Below are positions 38,601 through 46,670 of a DNA stretch of 61,828 nt, piece by piece. Below the pieces are notes generated by a model. The model ran no database searches. It was given only the letters and a program-made list of their open reading frames with translations, and was not told the origin of the DNA. The DNA is from an uncultured Pedosphaera sp. GTDB lineage: Bacteria; Verrucomicrobiota; Verrucomicrobiia; Limisphaerales; Pedosphaeraceae. Within the stretch, counting starts at the first letter, position 1. Every line of letters begins with the position of its first letter. The position numbers and the translations under genes were made by a program. The DNA lies in NCBI GenBank assembly GCA_903918755.1, contig CAIXFN010000087.1, positions 1 to 61,828 of the forward strand, given 5' to 3'.

Positions 38601-38706
38601 CGCGGACGGGGGGTTGTGGGATTGGTCCGGTCGGGATGCCCTTTCCGATTTCCTGGTCCCCTCGCGGCGGCCGCGCTTGATGGAAAACATTTTTGAGCGG
38701 CCTTGA
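35659..38706 (+). CDS. ABC-2 permease fused to seven-repeat RCC1-like propeller (2)
   Basis: A 1015-residue tandem paralog of the preceding permease. The N-terminal unit is very similar (KEIRLLRPAF, FGREFGLNTFPLLLAQP), and the second unit has KELRLHQVGL and SVAEERRLGTW. Between them an extra segment of about 130 residues (36382-36800) with about four helices is absent from the first paralog. The last helix is near 608-628. The C-terminal part again has seven repeats (DGRLWQNR, DGTLWSSE, NGTLWRWG, NGQVWAFD, DGSLWELE, DGSLWRWD, DGGLWDWS) and ends in ENIFERP. The two permeases probably form a heterodimer with the shared ATPase, with two different sensor or docking propellers. Last gene of the operon. 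Confidence 0.85.
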   Translation: MNTSTASALPRFTATPLWEKEIRLLRPAFLAALPLAVLPVWLLGMFHVIGGESLRMVTPPLWCGALFLAISSFGREFGLNTFPLLLAQPAERMRIWKTKLTVLALALLTVFSASALSTLLWRPLHAGTQVNPWLAENGGFAGLAIAGLVILASGLWTTLLLRQMASAFWVALLVPLTILMVILAFGGNTPMVEVALALYSFTALAWARREFLRAQEAPRTGGEVTIERWRTTQVLADRAYGAGGFIRAQLWQNLAWYQLGLLAVAAWYLAGRGFTGSTVLALAFSVALWTTGLARFGRPAFWSALLLTGSILGLALWLGNYVSIVGGVSPESIRRAINFTLGLHFLAGLVLAIRHVGQARSLGDIGSGLPALVKESSGGARQPFAALCRKELRLHQVGLLGMAGLFLLHLGVLWLRKNPVGEISILHTMLEEFGGLWLLVAVLTAGQSVAEERRLGTWESQLCQPVSSRRQFAVKLLFVLGLDGLLSGALLWLAEGLGASWGASHGLGGIEINLAGNGLGALLATAVALALLGFHASTLSRNLIQSVALTILTAVTLSIWVSLARSREIELLFNPLLALIAWPALAGILITLALGNFRRPVEVRRLAIRNVSVLAIALVGIIAVTGAVYRRAWEMVIPADASPGPARMSLASPPRFQSTSLGTVVILPDGRLWQNRFHFEEGTRLGSVGSGTPIHATGQWRDLPGLHFANGSNWLAQATVNAQYVAIRSDGTLWSSERAVAPFEYQPDSPQLLPQKPAPLVQFGNERNWKMVIPDPGQTAVLLLKTNGTLWRWGGSSYVEPELRAHAPRQLGAESDWAELYHTGIVFFARKQNGQVWAFDFYREKRWHSNGFEPAGHQPDVRFDEETGLDRVASLDNIHWRNVEFPRFGVREDGSLWELEAVVSQTGATLNPVRIGQGNDWVAAKLSAPNLVALKADGSLWRWDFHSSEWSEKRQQIPTRMGHRQDWVGLGTSGHGIVALAADGGLWDWSGRDALSDFLVPSRRPRLMENIFERP

Positions 38707-38778
38707 GTCAGGACCGATCCGATTGACTTGCCTTGCCCCCGGAATTAGGGTTGCGCCATTGCTCAACCCGATTCCATT

Positions 38779-41700
38779 GTGAAAAGGCTTTCATCCGCTT
38801 CCGTCATTTTGCTGTTCTTAATTGTGGCGTCCGCCCCCGTGCGGGGTGACGCGATGCTCCAGTTATTCAACGTCAACTGGAATACCCTGATCCAAAAAAT
38901 GCCGGAGCTCGCCGAAGCGGGGTACACCAGCCTGTGGCTGCCGCCCCCGGCCAAGGCCGGCAGCGTGTTCTCCGTCGGTTACGACTTGTTTGATCCCTTC
39001 GATTTGGGGGACAAAAATCAGCGGGGCACAGTGCCCACTTTGTACGGCACGAAGGCCCAATTGCTCCAGGTAGTGCAGGTGGCCCACCGCTTCGGCATCC
39101 GCGTTTACCTGGATAACATCTCCAACCATCGCGGGTTTGATATCCCGGGGTACAATGCCGCCAGCCCTACCAACACCTATCCCGGCATGTTGCCCCAGGA
39201 TTTTCATCTCCAGACCATCGCGGGTGGCTTTTATCGCAACTGGCCGAACATCGGGAATTTCAACAACCAGTGGGAGGTGCAATACCAACCGCTCTCGGGT
39301 CTGCTGGACATCGCCAACGAACCGGGGTCCGTAAACGGCAATTTTGGCACCACCCTGGGCAGCACCATTCCCAAGTATTCGTTTGTCCGGCACCCCGCCA
39401 ATCCCGAGTATTACATGGTCCCCACCGGCGTTTCGCTCGGCGGTCCCTGGCATCCTTTCGGCGGTTCGAATGGCGTGCCCGTGAGCGAGGATGTGGGTGC
39501 GTATCTCATCCGCGCCGCGATGTGGACCTTGAATGAAACCAAGTGCGACGGTTTCCGGTTGGACGCGGTCAAGCACGTGCCGTCGGGATTTTTCGGCGAT
39601 GCCACCCCGACCTTCAACGGCTACACGGGCGGGATCCAGGCGATGTTTGATTATATCCACGGCTACGGGAACAACGTGACCGGCAACGGCTACGTGGAGG
39701 CGGATGACAGCCGGAATAGTTGTTACGACACCGAAGCGCCCCGCAATGACGCGCTGATTTTTGGCGAACACCTCGGCGAACCGCCCACGTTTGGCGAATA
39801 CCTTTCGCGCGGTATGCGCCTGTTGAACAGTCCTTACCACACCCAGCTCAACAGCATTCTCGGCAATCCCAGCGCCACTCTCTCGGGCCTGGATCAGCGT
39901 GATTACATTCCCTCCACCGATGCCTACAGCGGCGCGCAAAGCGTCATGTTTGCCCAAAGCGCGGATGATGACATCTGCAACCACCGCGAATTGCAGTTGG
40001 CCTATTTTTTTATGCGCGAGGGCGTGCCGGAGATTTATTCCGATGGCTACAACCAATCCGCGGCTGGCGCGGGGCAAACGCCCTTTCCGCGCCACGCCAA
40101 CGCGCCGTATCTCGGCGAGTTCGGCGATCCTAAAATGCCGGATCTGGCCTATCTGCACCAGCAACTGGCCCGCGGGGGAACCCGCTCCCGGTGGAGCGAC
40201 AACGACATCGTGGCGTTCGAACGGTACGACTATCGGGAAGGTTCATCCGCCGCCCCGCAAGACCAAAGCGTCGTTTTGTTCGCCATGAACGACAATTACG
40301 GCAATCCGGGGGATATCAGTTTTGACGACGGCGTGGCGCAAACCACGGACGGAACGTACTATGAATGCTTTCCCGTCCAGAATTCGCGCGGTCTGGGCTT
40401 GGTGACCGGCTTTCCCCCCGGCACCGTTCTGGTGCAATTGGCCAACGCCCCTGGCGCGGATCGCGCGTGCAGCCGGTTGCTCGTGCGGTTGGCCACCCAG
40501 AGCCTCACGGAAGCCCAGACCACCGCCAACGATCCCAATCCGGTCAACCGGAAGGTTTACGTGGGCGGGCAATCCCTGGCCCCGGGCGGCGGCGCCATCG
40601 AATTCAAAATTCCCAGCGGCGGCTACGTCATGTATGGCCTCCAATGGCCGGAGGCCAGTCGGGCCAGCCTCAAGGATGCAATCACCTTGCAACAAGGCGG
40701 GAGCGACGCGCCCCGGATGAAGCTGTTTCGCCAGGACGGCGTCAACGGGGACGCCGGCTTCAACCCCCTGTACCCCTTCAAAATGCGGGGCAGTATTGAC
40801 CAATCCGGGCAGGTAATCACCGGAGGGAATGTCTCCAACCTGACTTATGCCATCGATGTTCCCGTGGTCACCAACGCGGTCTTTGACATTCTGGTGCGCA
40901 ATGACGCCTCCTCCGTCAACACTCTGGTGAAGCTGGATGGCGGGATCGATATCAACAGCCAGATGGCCCTCGGCCCCACAGGTGCGGGCGACCTGCGGGA
41001 CAATCGGCCCGGTTACGCCACCGATGTTTTTCTTGGTTACGAACAGACCCTGTTTCAATTTCGCAATGGTCCCGAGAAATTTGCGGCCCGCAACATCCTC
41101 AGCAATAATCTCGTTTCCACGGGGGCCGAGACCTACGCTTATATTGTGGGTGGATCCAGTTCCAGCAGTCCCGGCACGGGCACGGGGGCGGCAATCACCA
41201 ACCAGACCGCCAATTGGGTATATCATGACCCGACTAATGGGGTCACTGCTCTCGGGACCGTGCCCGCCACCCAACGCTTTCCCGCCAACCCGACCGCGGG
41301 TCAAGCGGTGGATCTCTGGGTGAAGGTTGGTTACCAATCCCTGATCAACACCGGTTTTATTTATTACACCATCGATGGCAGCCAGCCGTTGGGATCCTTC
41401 GGGGTGGGCAAAGGCAGCACCAAGGTGGTCCCCGCTTACTTCGCCAATCACGATGGCGCCAACCCGGCCATCGATTGGTGGAAGGGCACGCTGCCGGCCA
41501 TCAGCCAGACAGCGGGCGCGTCGATCCGTTATCAGGTGGCCTTCTTCGCCACGGGGATCAATCCCATTTCCGACGCCGAGGCCTCCGGCTCCAAACGCTA
41601 CGGCCTCACCCAAACGGCCATCACCAATTTCAACCCGGCAGGGGCCCGCGTCTGGTTGCACAACGACCTCAATCCCGGTCTGACGGTCACCGGTTTGGAG

Positions 41701-42825
41701 GAGGGTTTTCACATCGTGCGCGCCCGCACCTTCTTGCCGCGCACCGGCAAGGCGAGTGTCTATAACACCTTTCTCCAAACGTTTTACTATGACGCCCAGC
41801 TTCCCAACGGGGTGATCGCTTTCCCGACCGCGGACGGCGCTTCCTTGACCAACGGCACCTATACCCTGGTCATCCGGGCGGACGCGGCCACCACCGGGGT
41901 GGAATGCAATATCGCTGACAGCAACGCCGGCAACGACGATGCTGTTACGGGCCAGAACAATGGTAATGGGCTGACGAATGGCATTCCAGTCTATGCCCCG
42001 GCCGCCTCTGTCGCGCCCGATCCCACGCTGGACGCGCAGTATCCCAACCTGCCTCAGGAATTCCGTTTCACTTACGGGTCGATCCCCAGCCAGGGAGCGG
42101 CGACGATCAGCGTTCATTTGCAAAAGCGAACCACCGCCGTTTTTCCCACCCGGTTCACCGCCCTCACACGCACGGTCAACACGTCGGCGCCTTCGCAGAG
42201 CGTCAAGATTCTGGCGCCAGCCACCAACGGCACGGTCCTCAATCTGACCTCAAACCCGACGTACACGGTGCAAGCTTGCTTCAGCCAAAGCCTGACTGCC
42301 ACCAACATTGATTATTTCTCCGTGACCTTGAATGGCATGCTTCAGCCCCGGCGGAACGGCGGTACACCGCTGTACCAAATCTTCAGCGCCAGCCCCTGTG
42401 GTGCCGGCTTTCACACGCTATATGCCACCACGGCCGGCTGGGTCGCGGGCACCAATACCCTCACCGTGACGTTCACCAATGGAACCCAGGTCGGCGACAC
42501 CCGGCTCGTGGAGGTGCAATTCCCGCTGGATCCCCGCCTGGATTCCGACGGGGACGGCGTGCCGGATTGGCAGGAACTCCTCGCCGGCACGGATCCGCAT
42601 GATCCGCTGTCTTATTTCCATATCACTGGTTTTGAGCGCGACAACCGGCTGCTGGTCTGGTCGAGCGTGGCGGGCAAGAATTACCAAGTGCTGGCCACGA
42701 CCAACCTCAACCGCCCATTTCTCCCCATCAGTAACCTCATCCCCGGCACCGGGACCTCCACCTTCTACTCGGATACCGGTAACCCGGCCACGAACAGCTA
42801 CTACCGGGTGCTGTTGGTGCAGTAG
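38779..42825 (+). CDS. Exported GH13-like alpha-amylase family protein
   Basis: 1348 residues with a signal peptide (GTG start). The N-terminal 450 residues are a GH13-type barrel: region I DNISNH at 112-117, region II GFRLDAVKH with nucleophile Asp262, and region III FGEHLGE with acid Glu330. Region IV reads FAQSADDD: Asp396 is kept but the usual preceding His is Ala395. The rest is several beta-sandwich modules, then a thrombospondin type 3-like calcium loop DSDGDGVPDWQELLAGTDP from 1255 and a C-terminal beta module. Likely extracellular starch or alpha-glucan binding or hydrolysis. Because of region IV, activity is uncertain. It is 72 bases after the ABC operon but faces its own role. Confidence 0.8.
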   Translation: MKRLSSASVILLFLIVASAPVRGDAMLQLFNVNWNTLIQKMPELAEAGYTSLWLPPPAKAGSVFSVGYDLFDPFDLGDKNQRGTVPTLYGTKAQLLQVVQVAHRFGIRVYLDNISNHRGFDIPGYNAASPTNTYPGMLPQDFHLQTIAGGFYRNWPNIGNFNNQWEVQYQPLSGLLDIANEPGSVNGNFGTTLGSTIPKYSFVRHPANPEYYMVPTGVSLGGPWHPFGGSNGVPVSEDVGAYLIRAAMWTLNETKCDGFRLDAVKHVPSGFFGDATPTFNGYTGGIQAMFDYIHGYGNNVTGNGYVEADDSRNSCYDTEAPRNDALIFGEHLGEPPTFGEYLSRGMRLLNSPYHTQLNSILGNPSATLSGLDQRDYIPSTDAYSGAQSVMFAQSADDDICNHRELQLAYFFMREGVPEIYSDGYNQSAAGAGQTPFPRHANAPYLGEFGDPKMPDLAYLHQQLARGGTRSRWSDNDIVAFERYDYREGSSAAPQDQSVVLFAMNDNYGNPGDISFDDGVAQTTDGTYYECFPVQNSRGLGLVTGFPPGTVLVQLANAPGADRACSRLLVRLATQSLTEAQTTANDPNPVNRKVYVGGQSLAPGGGAIEFKIPSGGYVMYGLQWPEASRASLKDAITLQQGGSDAPRMKLFRQDGVNGDAGFNPLYPFKMRGSIDQSGQVITGGNVSNLTYAIDVPVVTNAVFDILVRNDASSVNTLVKLDGGIDINSQMALGPTGAGDLRDNRPGYATDVFLGYEQTLFQFRNGPEKFAARNILSNNLVSTGAETYAYIVGGSSSSSPGTGTGAAITNQTANWVYHDPTNGVTALGTVPATQRFPANPTAGQAVDLWVKVGYQSLINTGFIYYTIDGSQPLGSFGVGKGSTKVVPAYFANHDGANPAIDWWKGTLPAISQTAGASIRYQVAFFATGINPISDAEASGSKRYGLTQTAITNFNPAGARVWLHNDLNPGLTVTGLEEGFHIVRARTFLPRTGKASVYNTFLQTFYYDAQLPNGVIAFPTADGASLTNGTYTLVIRADAATTGVECNIADSNAGNDDAVTGQNNGNGLTNGIPVYAPAASVAPDPTLDAQYPNLPQEFRFTYGSIPSQGAATISVHLQKRTTAVFPTRFTALTRTVNTSAPSQSVKILAPATNGTVLNLTSNPTYTVQACFSQSLTATNIDYFSVTLNGMLQPRRNGGTPLYQIFSASPCGAGFHTLYATTAGWVAGTNTLTVTFTNGTQVGDTRLVEVQFPLDPRLDSDGDGVPDWQELLAGTDPHDPLSYFHITGFERDNRLLVWSSVAGKNYQVLATTNLNRPFLPISNLIPGTGTSTFYSDTGNPATNSYYRVLLVQ

Positions 42826-42867
42826 CACCGCCGCGGGCTGATCACGGCGCCCGCAACCGCGCCAAAT

Positions 42868-44415
42868 ATGGCGCAAAATCTTGTGAGCGCGCGGAGAATC
42901 TGGGACACTGCCGGGATGTGGGCTGAATTGAACTGGGTGACGAGGGATGTGCTGCTGGCACTTTCGGTTCCGGGGTTGTATTGCCTCTTGCTCCTTTTCG
43001 GTCGGCGGTTGAAACGTCATCACGGAGTTCGCCTCGGCTGGGCCTACCAACTCTTCGCTGTCTGTTTCGCGCTTTACGCTCCGGCCCTGATTTTGGAGTT
43101 TAATTGGCCATTCATCCGGCATCTCGGCGCGCTGACCGTGCTCTTGGGGGCGCTCTTCCTCATCGCCCTCGTGGACCGGTATATCTGGGACCTCTATTTC
43201 CTCCAGCGACACCACGTCAAGGTGCCCAAGTTTCTCAGCGAACTGGCCCGGCTGATCATCCTGGTGGTCACACTTTTCCTGGTCCTGGATGTGGGTTATG
43301 ACCAGACGCTCAAGGGTCTGCTGCTCGCCCCCGGGATCCTGGCGGTCGTGCTCGGCATCGCCATGCAGGATTTGATGGGTAATATCATCGCCGGGGTGGC
43401 GCTGCAAATCGGCAAGCCGTTCGTGCATGGCGACTGGCTGCACGTGAACAACACCTATGCGGAAGTGATCGAGGTGAACTGGCGCTCCACGCGCCTGCGC
43501 ACGGTGGACGCCATCTCGATCGAGATTCCCAACCGGGATCTGGCCAAGGCCACGGTCACCAATCTCAACCAACCGACCCGCCGGCACGCCATGCGGCTCG
43601 CCCTCAACGTCGACGATTCCGCCCCGCCGACCGAGGTGAAAGACATCTTGCGCCAGGCGGCGGCCAGCGCGGCGGGAGTGGCTTCGGATCCGCCGCCCAA
43701 GGTGTTCCTAAAGCATTTTGGCGATTTTGCCATCGAGTATGAAATCCAGTTTTGGATGGATGATCATGCGCTCTACAATGACATTTGCGACGCCATCCGC
43801 ACCAATATCTGGTATAGTTTCCGCCGCCAGGGTCTGCGCTTCCCGCATCCGGTGCAAACGGTCTGGTTGGAGCGCCTGGGACGGGAAAAGCCGGCGGAAG
43901 TGCCCCGGGCGGCCCGGGCGATCCTCCGCCAGCAACCGCTCTTCAGTTGCCTTACCGAGGAACAGTTGGATCAGTTGCTGCCCCGCGGACGGGTGGCTCA
44001 TTTCGGCGCCGGCGAGACTATTATCCACCAAGGGCGGGGCGGCGATTCCATGTTCATCCTCGTCAAAGGGGAAACCCAGGTGCTGGTGGAACGCAACCGC
44101 ACCATGATGCCAGTGGCGAGTTTGCAGGCCGGGGATTGCTTTGGTGAAATGTCCCTTCTCACCGGGGAACCCCGCAGCGCCACCATCAAAGCCCAATCCG
44201 ATTGCGAGGTGGTGGAAATTGACAAGGCCGGTTTGACCACCAGCCTGCGGGAGAATCCGCAGTTGCTGCACCAGTTGAGCGAGTTGCTGGCGCGGCGGCA
44301 AATGGCCACGGAAGGCATGCTGGCGGCCAATCTGGGCACCGCCGCCGCCGCCGCCCGGCAGAGCGAGTACCAGACCACTTTTACCACCAAATTGCAGGCC
44401 TTCTTCAAACTGTGA
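42868..44415 (+). CDS. MscS-type channel with cyclic nucleotide-binding domain
   Basis: 515 residues: four to five transmembrane helices; the MscS pore helix and beta domain (LLLAPGILAVVLGIAMQD, then GKPFVHGDWLHV); a cytoplasmic alpha/beta domain; then from about 355 a cNMP-binding domain. Its phosphate-binding cassette FGEMSLLTGEPRSATI keeps the Glu and Arg that contact the nucleotide. Known relatives (bCNG-like channels) are gated or modulated by cyclic nucleotides and often have lost mechanosensitivity. Inner membrane. An in-frame ATG at 42916 is an alternative start. Confidence 0.9.
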   Translation: MAQNLVSARRIWDTAGMWAELNWVTRDVLLALSVPGLYCLLLLFGRRLKRHHGVRLGWAYQLFAVCFALYAPALILEFNWPFIRHLGALTVLLGALFLIALVDRYIWDLYFLQRHHVKVPKFLSELARLIILVVTLFLVLDVGYDQTLKGLLLAPGILAVVLGIAMQDLMGNIIAGVALQIGKPFVHGDWLHVNNTYAEVIEVNWRSTRLRTVDAISIEIPNRDLAKATVTNLNQPTRRHAMRLALNVDDSAPPTEVKDILRQAAASAAGVASDPPPKVFLKHFGDFAIEYEIQFWMDDHALYNDICDAIRTNIWYSFRRQGLRFPHPVQTVWLERLGREKPAEVPRAARAILRQQPLFSCLTEEQLDQLLPRGRVAHFGAGETIIHQGRGGDSMFILVKGETQVLVERNRTMMPVASLQAGDCFGEMSLLTGEPRSATIKAQSDCEVVEIDKAGLTTSLRENPQLLHQLSELLARRQMATEGMLAANLGTAAAAARQSEYQTTFTTKLQAFFKL

Positions 44416-44452
44416 TCAGCCGGCGCCCGGCGGTCGCCGCGCGATTGGGCCA

Positions 44453-44481
44453 TTGACAGGGCGCGCGCGGCCCAGCCATCT
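44453..44481 (+). promoter_or_regulatory. Candidate promoter for L,D-transpeptidase gene
   Basis: A perfect TTGACA at 44453-44458 is followed after 17 to 18 very GC-rich bases by CATCTT-like sequence near 44477, then the ATG ten bases later. The -10 is weak. Confidence 0.3.
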
Positions 44482-44490
44482 TTTTCATTC

Positions 44491-45765
44491 ATGCGCCGCC
44501 GCCCGAAATATAAGCTGCCGCGCCGGGGCAATTCCCCCGGCCAGGCCTTTTACTGGCTGCTGGCGCTCGGCCTGGTGGCGTTGATTGGCTGGGTTTGGTG
44601 GAAGGCTTCCGACTACACCCGGACTCCGGCAGTGGCGGCCCGACCCCAAACAAGACCAACGGCCCCAGTCTCGCCGCCCTCCAGCAACCCGGCCTCGCTG
44701 GCCACTCCCGTCGTGCCCCGCCCGGTCGCCATTCCGGTGCCAGCACCGACCAATTTCAGCATCCCCACCCCACCCCCGGTCCCGCCCCCCGCTTTCGCGG
44801 CGGATCCCGGTGCGGTGCGGGGCCCGCCCGAACCCTCCATTCCCGGCACCAACCCCCTGCCGGTGGTGGTCGCGCCACCGCCCCCACCACCGCCCCCCGA
44901 TACGTGGCCACGGCCGGCGGCGGATACATTCGAAGCGCAGGTGGCGCTCTTGCAACACGGAATTTCCTGCGGCTCGCTGGACGGTGCCGCGGGATCGCAG
45001 ACCCGGGCGGCGCTGCTGGTCTTCCAGCACCATTCCCGGTTGCCGGAAACCGGCACGCTGGATCCCGCCACCGGCACCGGACTGACGCTGCCACAATCTC
45101 CCTGGACCACGTATGTGGTAAGTTCCAACGACCTGGCCCGCCTCCAACCCATCGCCCGGACGTGGCTGGGGAAGTCCAAACAAACTGCGTTGGACTATGA
45201 AACCATTCTGGAACTGGTGGCGGAAAAGCATTTTGCTCACCCCGGCTTGATCCGCCGGTTGAATCCCGGTGTGGATTGGAATTTGGTCCGCCCGGGAGCC
45301 CGGCTGAAGGTGCCCCGGGCCGCCTACCCGGAACCGCGCGTGAAGGCCGCTTTGATCCGCATCCACCTGGCCGATAAGACCCTCGAAGCCTTCGACTCCA
45401 ACGGGCGTTTGCTGGCGCACTTTCCATGCAGCATTGCGCACCGCGCCGAAAAACGCCCGGTCGGAGATTTGCACGTCGCGGGCATCGCGCCCCACCCCAC
45501 CTACACCTTTGATCCGGACGTTTTTCCAGAATCCGCGGAAGCCCATAAACTCAACCGGCGGCTGATTCTCCCGCCCGGCCCCAACAACCCCGTGGGCGTG
45601 GCGTGGATCGGTCTCGACAAGCCGGGTTACGGCATTCACGGCACGCCTTCCCCCGAAGAGGTCGGGCGCACCGAGTCGCATGGCTGTTTCCGCCTGGCGA
45701 ACTGGAACGCGGCCTACCTGGTGCGCCTGGTCAACATCGGCACGCTGGTGCGGGTGACCGAGTAG
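44491..45765 (+). CDS. L,D-transpeptidase (YkuD family), membrane anchored
   Basis: 424 residues. One N-terminal transmembrane helix at about 20-37 is followed by a 100-residue Pro-rich linker containing an uninterrupted Pro run. A peptidoglycan-binding-like helical domain lies near 148-195 (GSLDGAAGSQTRAALLVFQ), then a LysM-like segment, then the YkuD catalytic domain. The active site is HGTPSP followed by ESHGCFRL with nucleophile Cys399. It cross-links peptidoglycan (3-3 bonds) or attaches proteins to it in the periplasm. The long linker could span the periplasm to reach the wall. The next gene starts three bases after its stop. Confidence 0.9.
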   Translation: MRRRPKYKLPRRGNSPGQAFYWLLALGLVALIGWVWWKASDYTRTPAVAARPQTRPTAPVSPPSSNPASLATPVVPRPVAIPVPAPTNFSIPTPPPVPPPAFAADPGAVRGPPEPSIPGTNPLPVVVAPPPPPPPPDTWPRPAADTFEAQVALLQHGISCGSLDGAAGSQTRAALLVFQHHSRLPETGTLDPATGTGLTLPQSPWTTYVVSSNDLARLQPIARTWLGKSKQTALDYETILELVAEKHFAHPGLIRRLNPGVDWNLVRPGARLKVPRAAYPEPRVKAALIRIHLADKTLEAFDSNGRLLAHFPCSIAHRAEKRPVGDLHVAGIAPHPTYTFDPDVFPESAEAHKLNRRLILPPGPNNPVGVAWIGLDKPGYGIHGTPSPEEVGRTESHGCFRLANWNAAYLVRLVNIGTLVRVTE

Positions 45766-45767
45766 CC

Positions 45768-46316
45768 ATGAGCACCAAGTATAGTTTCCGGCTGCAAAGC
45801 CGCGATCACCGGCGCCCGTTGCCGGACAAGGTGATCATCGGTCAGCAGGACACCGAAACCGTGACTCACGTGCTCCTGAAATTCCTGGCCTACGTGATTT
45901 TTTTCCGGGAGCGCCTCCAACTCGAAACCAACCTGCATCAGGAGAGCATCCCCTTCGTGCCAGACCTCGTGCAATTGGACTACGAGCTGCGGCCCAAACT
46001 ATGGGTCGAGTGCGGCGAATGCACCGTGAACAAGCTGAACAAACTGGCCGTGAAGGTGCCTGAAGCGGAGATTTGGGTCCTCAAACGCTCTCCGGAGGCC
46101 GTGGCGCAATTGTTGAAAGCCATGGCCCGTGAGGATCTCCGACGGAACCGTTACCGCCTGATCGCCCTGGAGCCGGAGATGTCTGATGAAATGATCGCGC
46201 TCCTCAAACCCCGGAACGAAATGCTGTGGGTCGCCGGCGACTGGGAACCGCCGAATCTCCAGTTTGATTTCAACGGCCTCTGGTTTGACGTACCCTTCAC
46301 CGTTCACGAATTCTGA
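45768..46316 (+). CDS. YaeQ-family protein
   Basis: 182 residues, YaeQ-like (compact PD-(D/E)XK-like fold). Matching features are a TETVTHVLLKFLAYVIFFRE helix, then LWVECGECTVNKLNKL with the conserved acidic strand, and a C-terminal domain ending in FDVPFTVHEF. The biochemical function of the family is unknown; nuclease activity has not been shown. The ATG at 45768 is used, three bases after the L,D-transpeptidase stop; the upstream frame extension overlaps that gene and is not real. Confidence 0.75.
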   Translation: MSTKYSFRLQSRDHRRPLPDKVIIGQQDTETVTHVLLKFLAYVIFFRERLQLETNLHQESIPFVPDLVQLDYELRPKLWVECGECTVNKLNKLAVKVPEAEIWVLKRSPEAVAQLLKAMAREDLRRNRYRLIALEPEMSDEMIALLKPRNEMLWVAGDWEPPNLQFDFNGLWFDVPFTVHEF

Positions 46317-46394
46317 TCGCCCGCCCGCGAGTTATTCACCAGGACAGGCAATGTCCGACCCCGTCCGCCAGACTCGCAAAAAAAGGAGTATGCG

Positions 46395-46559
46395 ATGAAT
46401 CGGAAGGAAGAATTCTTGCGCGCCGTCCAACAGCGGAACCCCGGCCGGACCAACAACCCGCGGCTGGCCTTCGGCTGGGCCTTGAATCTGAAGGCCAAAT
46501 CGATTCCGGTGGACATGAAAAACGCCGCCCGCCGTTTCGCCGCCCGGGTCGGTCGCTGA
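46395..46559 (+). CDS. Small basic protein, 54 residues
   Basis: ATG at 46395 with a strong Shine-Dalgarno GGAG six bases upstream, one of the better ones in the window. The product begins MNRKEEFLRAVQQRNPGR and is rich in Arg, Lys and Asn (many N-P-R words), with no hydrophobic segment. It is predicted cytoplasmic and may bind nucleic acid. I do not recognise the family. It lies between the YaeQ-like gene and the Kelch gene. Confidence 0.5.
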   Translation: MNRKEEFLRAVQQRNPGRTNNPRLAFGWALNLKAKSIPVDMKNAARRFAARVGR

Positions 46560-46572
46560 CCGGCGCCCCTGC

Positions 46573-46602
46573 CCTGCTCCGGTGTCGCCTGCTCCGGTGT
46601 CG
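46573..46602 (+). repeat. Tandem 15-bp duplication
   Basis: CCTGCTCCGGTGTCG occurs twice with no gap, directly after the 54-residue gene and just before TTGACT at 46604, which could be a -35 for the Kelch gene. Confidence 0.6.
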
Positions 46603-46670
46603 CTTGACTAACGGTCGGGGCGGGTTAGTTTTCGATCGGTTTGCACAATTTTAACGAGACGTTTCCGCTT

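Noticed and set aside
40243-42123. 626-codon minus-strand ORF
   Set aside because: Antisense to the GH13-like gene; no domain pattern.
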